This document shows, in pieces, positions 6,500-8,699 of a stretch of 8,699 nt of DNA (within the stretch, counting starts at the first letter, position 1; each line of letters begins with the position of its first letter). The stretch lies in contig DAOUVM010000076.1 of assembly GCA_030667645.1 (NCBI GenBank), positions 1 to 8,699 on the forward strand. Reading direction: 5' to 3'. The stretch is from Ardenticatenales bacterium (GTDB lineage: Bacteria; Chloroflexota; Anaerolineae; Promineifilales; UBA4811). The position numbers and the translations under genes were made by a program. The notes beneath the pieces are model-generated. The model did not search any database and was not told the DNA's origin. It saw nothing but the letters and a program-made list of their open reading frames with translations.

Positions 6500-8296
6500 T
6501 CACGCGGCGGCGTCTTCCCGCAGTGGTACCAACAAGGTGATGGTCGTCCCCCGTCCCGGCTCGGATTTGACATCCAGAGTACCGTCGATCAAAGCGGCTC
6601 GCTCGCGCATGTTCACCATTCCCAAGCTCCCTCGGGTTTCATAGTTACCCAAGACCTCTTGAGTGTTGAACCCAGTCCCATCGTCCGCCACCTGGGCCAC
6701 CAACAGATCGTCCTCCGTCCACAGACGGATCTCGACTAGATCTGCCTCCGAGTGTTTGCGCGCATTACCCAGCGCCTCTTCAACAATGTAAAAGATGACC
6801 CCAGCCTGGTTGGCATCAAGGTGGGCTGCCGCGCCATCAATTTCCCGCACCTGGATGTTGAGATCGTCCGCTTCTGAGATCTTGTCCGCCAATGACTGAA
6901 GAGCCGGGACCAGCCCCTTGGTCTCCAGCACCAGCGGCCGCAGAGTGAACAGCATGTGCCGGATGTCCGTCATCGTTTGACGGGCCATGTTCTCGATGAC
7001 CTCCAACTCTTCCGCCATTCGCTCCGGGTCTTGCACCAATGCTTTCCGCGCGAAATTGATCCTCATGGCCACGGCCGAGATACTCTGCGTTGGGCCATCG
7101 TGAAGATCCCGCGACAGCTTGTGCCTGGCCTGCTCCTCAACCGCCACGAGGCGATCCTTCTCGGCCTGGAGTTTCTGGTAGAGCATCGAGTTGTTCAAAG
7201 CAATCGCGGCCCGATCGCCGACCGCGGAAAAGAGCCCGGACTGCCCCTCATCAAACCCTTCTAACGCCGGCGTGCCCAGAGCCATCGCTCCATAGTTCTC
7301 AAAGCCGACGTGAAGAGGCACAGCAGCAGCCACCCTGCACTCCGCGATCCCAGTGAAAGCCGACAGCTCTGGATCGTTTCCGGGCGAGTCAGTGATGGCC
7401 AATTCCGCTTCCTTCAAGCACCGGGCCACGATCCCTGATTCACCAGCAATCCCTCGGTCCCAATCGTACCGCGGGAGATTGCAGGAGGCGGCCAGTCGCA
7501 TCCCCTTGTCATCGTCAAAAAGAAACACCATCCCGAGCAGTTGCCCCTTTGCCCCCCACTCGGCCATCGCCTTTTCCAGTATCTCTAGAGCCAGATCGAG
7601 CACGTGCTCGAAACCTCGGGAAGCGCTCATGACAGTAGTCATTTCCTGCAGGGCGTCTCCCCGCTCCAGGGCCGCCTGCTGTGTCTTGATCTTCCTTTGA
7701 GTCTCCTTGAGCTTCCTAAGCAGGCTCTGGCGAACAGCAAGATCTCCAACCTGCCCGACGAATCCGACCAGAAAGGAAGGGCCTGCCAAAACAAACACAC
7801 TGGACGCAGAGAGCGCCACATAGTAGACAGGATCCGGGATGGACAGGCCCCATAGCAACAGCCCACTGCGGATGCTTCCCATCAGCAGACCCACCAAGGT
7901 CCCCACACGCCAGCCAAAGCGGAGGGAGGCAGTGAGTGCGGGCAATAGCGCAGCCAGAATAATTGGGTCGATCGCAAAGCAGAGGGCGTCGGCAGCGGGA
8001 CCCAGCCCAAAGTAGGCCAGGGCAGCCAGCAGCACATCGGCGACTATTGTACCAGCCGGCAGCAACTCTGTGAGCCAGCCGGCATGAGCCAGCCCCGAGA
8101 CTACCAGATTGTAGAACAGAGCGGTCGCCGCAAGCAAGAGGACAAAGGAAGAATCGAGGGAGAGCGCGACACCTTCCAGGTCAAGCAGCCACACAACCAG
8201 TATTGCGGCGCCCGTCGCCAAGTAGACGAACCAGCGCACGAGAGCGATATTCTGGTCTGTCCGCGCAGCGTCCTCGTGTCCTTTGTCTCTCCGCAT
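6500..8296 (-). CDS. GAF-domain sensor histidine kinase, HisKA_3 (NarL/DegS) type
   Basis: This 598-residue kinase autophosphorylates on His and would pass phosphate to a LuxR/NarL-type response regulator. In order it has: six or so hydrophobic segments at 21-183 forming an integral-membrane sensor; a coiled linker (about 190-225); a GAF domain (about 228-372); a helix leading to the phosphoacceptor box SRDLHDGPTQ (395-404, His399); and an ATP-binding domain with N-box EEALGNARKH (506-515), G1 DDGTGF (538-543) and GSLGM (556-560). All motifs look intact. The DLHDGPTQ box is diagnostic of HisKA_3. The start was set at ATG 8296, because an earlier in-frame ATG at 8374 lies in the terminator hairpin of the upstream tRNA gene and would add an odd Cys/Gly-rich 26 residues. 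GGGTGG lies five bases upstream of 8296. No response regulator is in the window, so it is an orphan here. It is co-directional with the membrane protein 20 bases downstream. Confidence 0.92.
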   Translation of the reverse strand: MRRDKGHEDAARTDQNIALVRWFVYLATGAAILVVWLLDLEGVALSLDSSFVLLLAATALFYNLVVSGLAHAGWLTELLPAGTIVADVLLAALAYFGLGPAADALCFAIDPIILAALLPALTASLRFGWRVGTLVGLLMGSIRSGLLLWGLSIPDPVYYVALSASSVFVLAGPSFLVGFVGQVGDLAVRQSLLRKLKETQRKIKTQQAALERGDALQEMTTVMSASRGFEHVLDLALEILEKAMAEWGAKGQLLGMVFLFDDDKGMRLAASCNLPRYDWDRGIAGESGIVARCLKEAELAITDSPGNDPELSAFTGIAECRVAAAVPLHVGFENYGAMALGTPALEGFDEGQSGLFSAVGDRAAIALNNSMLYQKLQAEKDRLVAVEEQARHKLSRDLHDGPTQSISAVAMRINFARKALVQDPERMAEELEVIENMARQTMTDIRHMLFTLRPLVLETKGLVPALQSLADKISEADDLNIQVREIDGAAAHLDANQAGVIFYIVEEALGNARKHSEADLVEIRLWTEDDLLVAQVADDGTGFNTQEVLGNYETRGSLGMVNMRERAALIDGTLDVKSEPGRGTTITLLVPLREDAAA

Positions 8297-8315
8297 CCAA
8301 CCACCCAACTGGCCC

Positions 8316-8334
8316 GCTGCGAATGCCCCGCAGC
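8316..8334 (-). other. Short hairpin ahead of the histidine kinase
   Basis: On the minus strand GCTGCG and CGCAGC form a perfect 6-base stem around a 7-base loop. It lies just after the tRNA terminator and 20 bases before the kinase ATG. It has no T tract, so it is not a terminator. It could affect translation of the kinase or be chance in GC-rich DNA. Confidence 0.25.
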
Positions 8335-8338
8335 TATC

Positions 8339-8372
8339 AAAAAGGCCGCAAGTGCCATATCGCACTGCAGCC
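8339..8372 (-). terminator. Intrinsic terminator of tRNA-Val
   Basis: Read on the minus strand, an 11-base-pair stem (GGCTGCAGTGC with GCACTTGCGGCC, one bulged T and one G-T pair) closes a 6-base loop and is followed directly by five T residues (8343-8339). It begins 12 bases after the tRNA 3' end. Its position shows that the tRNA transcript normally ends before the histidine kinase, and it argues against the kinase starting at 8374. Confidence 0.8.
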
Positions 8373-8383
8373 ATATCGCCCTG

Positions 8384-8457
<74 letters not shown>

Positions 8458-8468
8458 GACCGCGAAAC

Positions 8469-8497
8469 ATTATATCATTGATCCAGAAATTGAGCAA
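8469..8497 (-). promoter_or_regulatory. Promoter of tRNA-Val
   Basis: On the minus strand TTGCTC (8497-8492, four of six) is followed after 17 bases by a perfect TATAAT (8474-8469) with TGA before it (extended -10). The transcript would start near 8462, only about five bases before the mature tRNA. No obvious GC-rich stringent discriminator beyond TTTCGCGGTC is seen. Confidence 0.72.
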
Positions 8498-8533
8498 ATG
8501 GGGTGGTGCGGGCGTCGAAAAACCTCCTGAGAG

Positions 8534-8553
8534 CCAATCGCTCTCCCAATCGC
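8534..8553 (+). repeat. Short direct repeat upstream of the exonuclease promoter
   Basis: CCAATCGC occurs twice with a 4-base gap (8534-8541 and 8546-8553), a 12-base period close to one helical turn, ending seven bases before the -35 box at 8560. The first copy also sits in a perfect inverted repeat GAGAGC/GCTCTC (8529-8545, 5-base loop). It could be an activator or operator site on one face of the DNA. Seen directly; function is inferred. Confidence 0.3.
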
Positions 8554-8559
8554 ACCGGT

Positions 8560-8588
8560 TTGGCGCCCCTATCGGGCAAGGGTATAAT
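8560..8588 (+). promoter_or_regulatory. Promoter of the right-edge exonuclease gene
   Basis: TTGGCG (8560-8565, four of six) is followed after 17 bases by a perfect TATAAT (8583-8588). Transcription is expected near 8595, giving a leader of about 33 bases. It diverges from the tRNA promoter at 8469-8497. Confidence 0.68.
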
Positions 8589-8627
8589 GCGCGCACCTTA
8601 ATTCCGAGCCACATTCGGGGTGGGATG

Positions 8628-8699
8628 ATGCAACCTGTCTATGCCAGCATCGACCTGGAAACTACCGGTCTCAACCATGAGCGGGACGCGATCATGGAG
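8628..8699 (+). CDS. DnaQ-like (DEDD) 3'-5' exonuclease domain protein, N-terminus only
   Basis: Twenty-four codons are visible before the right edge. YASIDLETTGLNHERDAIME contains the Exo I motif DLETTGL of the DEDD superfamily, with the two catalytic acids Asp and Glu, followed by the usual DxI(I/M)E start of the next strand. Families that start like this include the DNA polymerase III epsilon subunit, DinG-type helicases with an N-terminal exonuclease, and stand-alone exonucleases; the visible part cannot separate them. A start at ATG 8628 is preferred over the adjacent ATG at 8625 because GGGGTGG (8617-8623) is better spaced for it. It has its own promoter just upstream. Confidence 0.82.
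   Translation, partial: MQPVYASIDLETTGLNHERDAIME

Noticed and set aside
8374..8374. ATG at 8374 as start of the histidine kinase.
   Set aside because: It lies in the tRNA-Val terminator stem and would add 26 residues unlike a kinase N-terminus; ATG 8296 is preferred.

Overview
This window reads as a stretch of ordinary chromosome from a GC-rich bacterium, most likely a Chloroflexota member of the Anaerolineae type. That placement is an inference. It rests on a free-standing heptose-phosphate nucleotidyltransferase next to MurJ, a sortase behind a long cytoplasmic tail, a membrane-anchored PP2C-like protein with a Pro/Thr-rich linker and an SH3-like end, and a many-membrane-segment GAF histidine kinase. 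No transposase, phage gene, CRISPR array or integrase is visible.

Left part (1-1152, minus strand): a gene cut by the left edge encodes a PP2C-fold protein, one membrane segment, a Pro/Thr linker and the start of an SH3-like domain. The usual metal-binding aspartates of PP2C look replaced. Its promoter faces away from the next gene block across a 289-base divergent intergenic region.

Centre (1356-5692, plus strand): a strong promoter precedes a RfaE2-like nucleotidyltransferase that overlaps murJ (lipid II flippase) by 17 bases. Next come a SAM-dependent methyltransferase with its own promoter, placed so that its mRNA may begin at the start codon, then a class D/E-like sortase and, one base after it, a small C-terminally membrane-anchored protein. 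The theme is envelope building: sugar activation, lipid-linked precursor flipping, possible glycan modification, and covalent anchoring of surface proteins.

Right part (8497-5673, minus strand): tRNA-Val(CAC) has its own promoter and a clear intrinsic terminator. Behind it lies a two-gene unit, a NarL/DegS-type (HisKA_3) GAF histidine kinase and a polytopic protein resembling a degenerate CPBP (CAAX-protease-like) family member. The last gene's 3' end overlaps the 3' end of the small sortase-linked gene by 20 bases. No response regulator is present in the window.

Right edge (8534-8699, plus strand): a promoter with a short direct repeat upstream drives the beginning of a DEDD (DnaQ-like) exonuclease-domain protein, cut by the edge.

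Nothing here is convincingly a new defence or mobile system. The points most worth a second look are the apparent pseudo-phosphatase receptor, the sortase plus small membrane protein pair, the likely leaderless methyltransferase mRNA, and the small overlapping ORF ahead of the nucleotidyltransferase.
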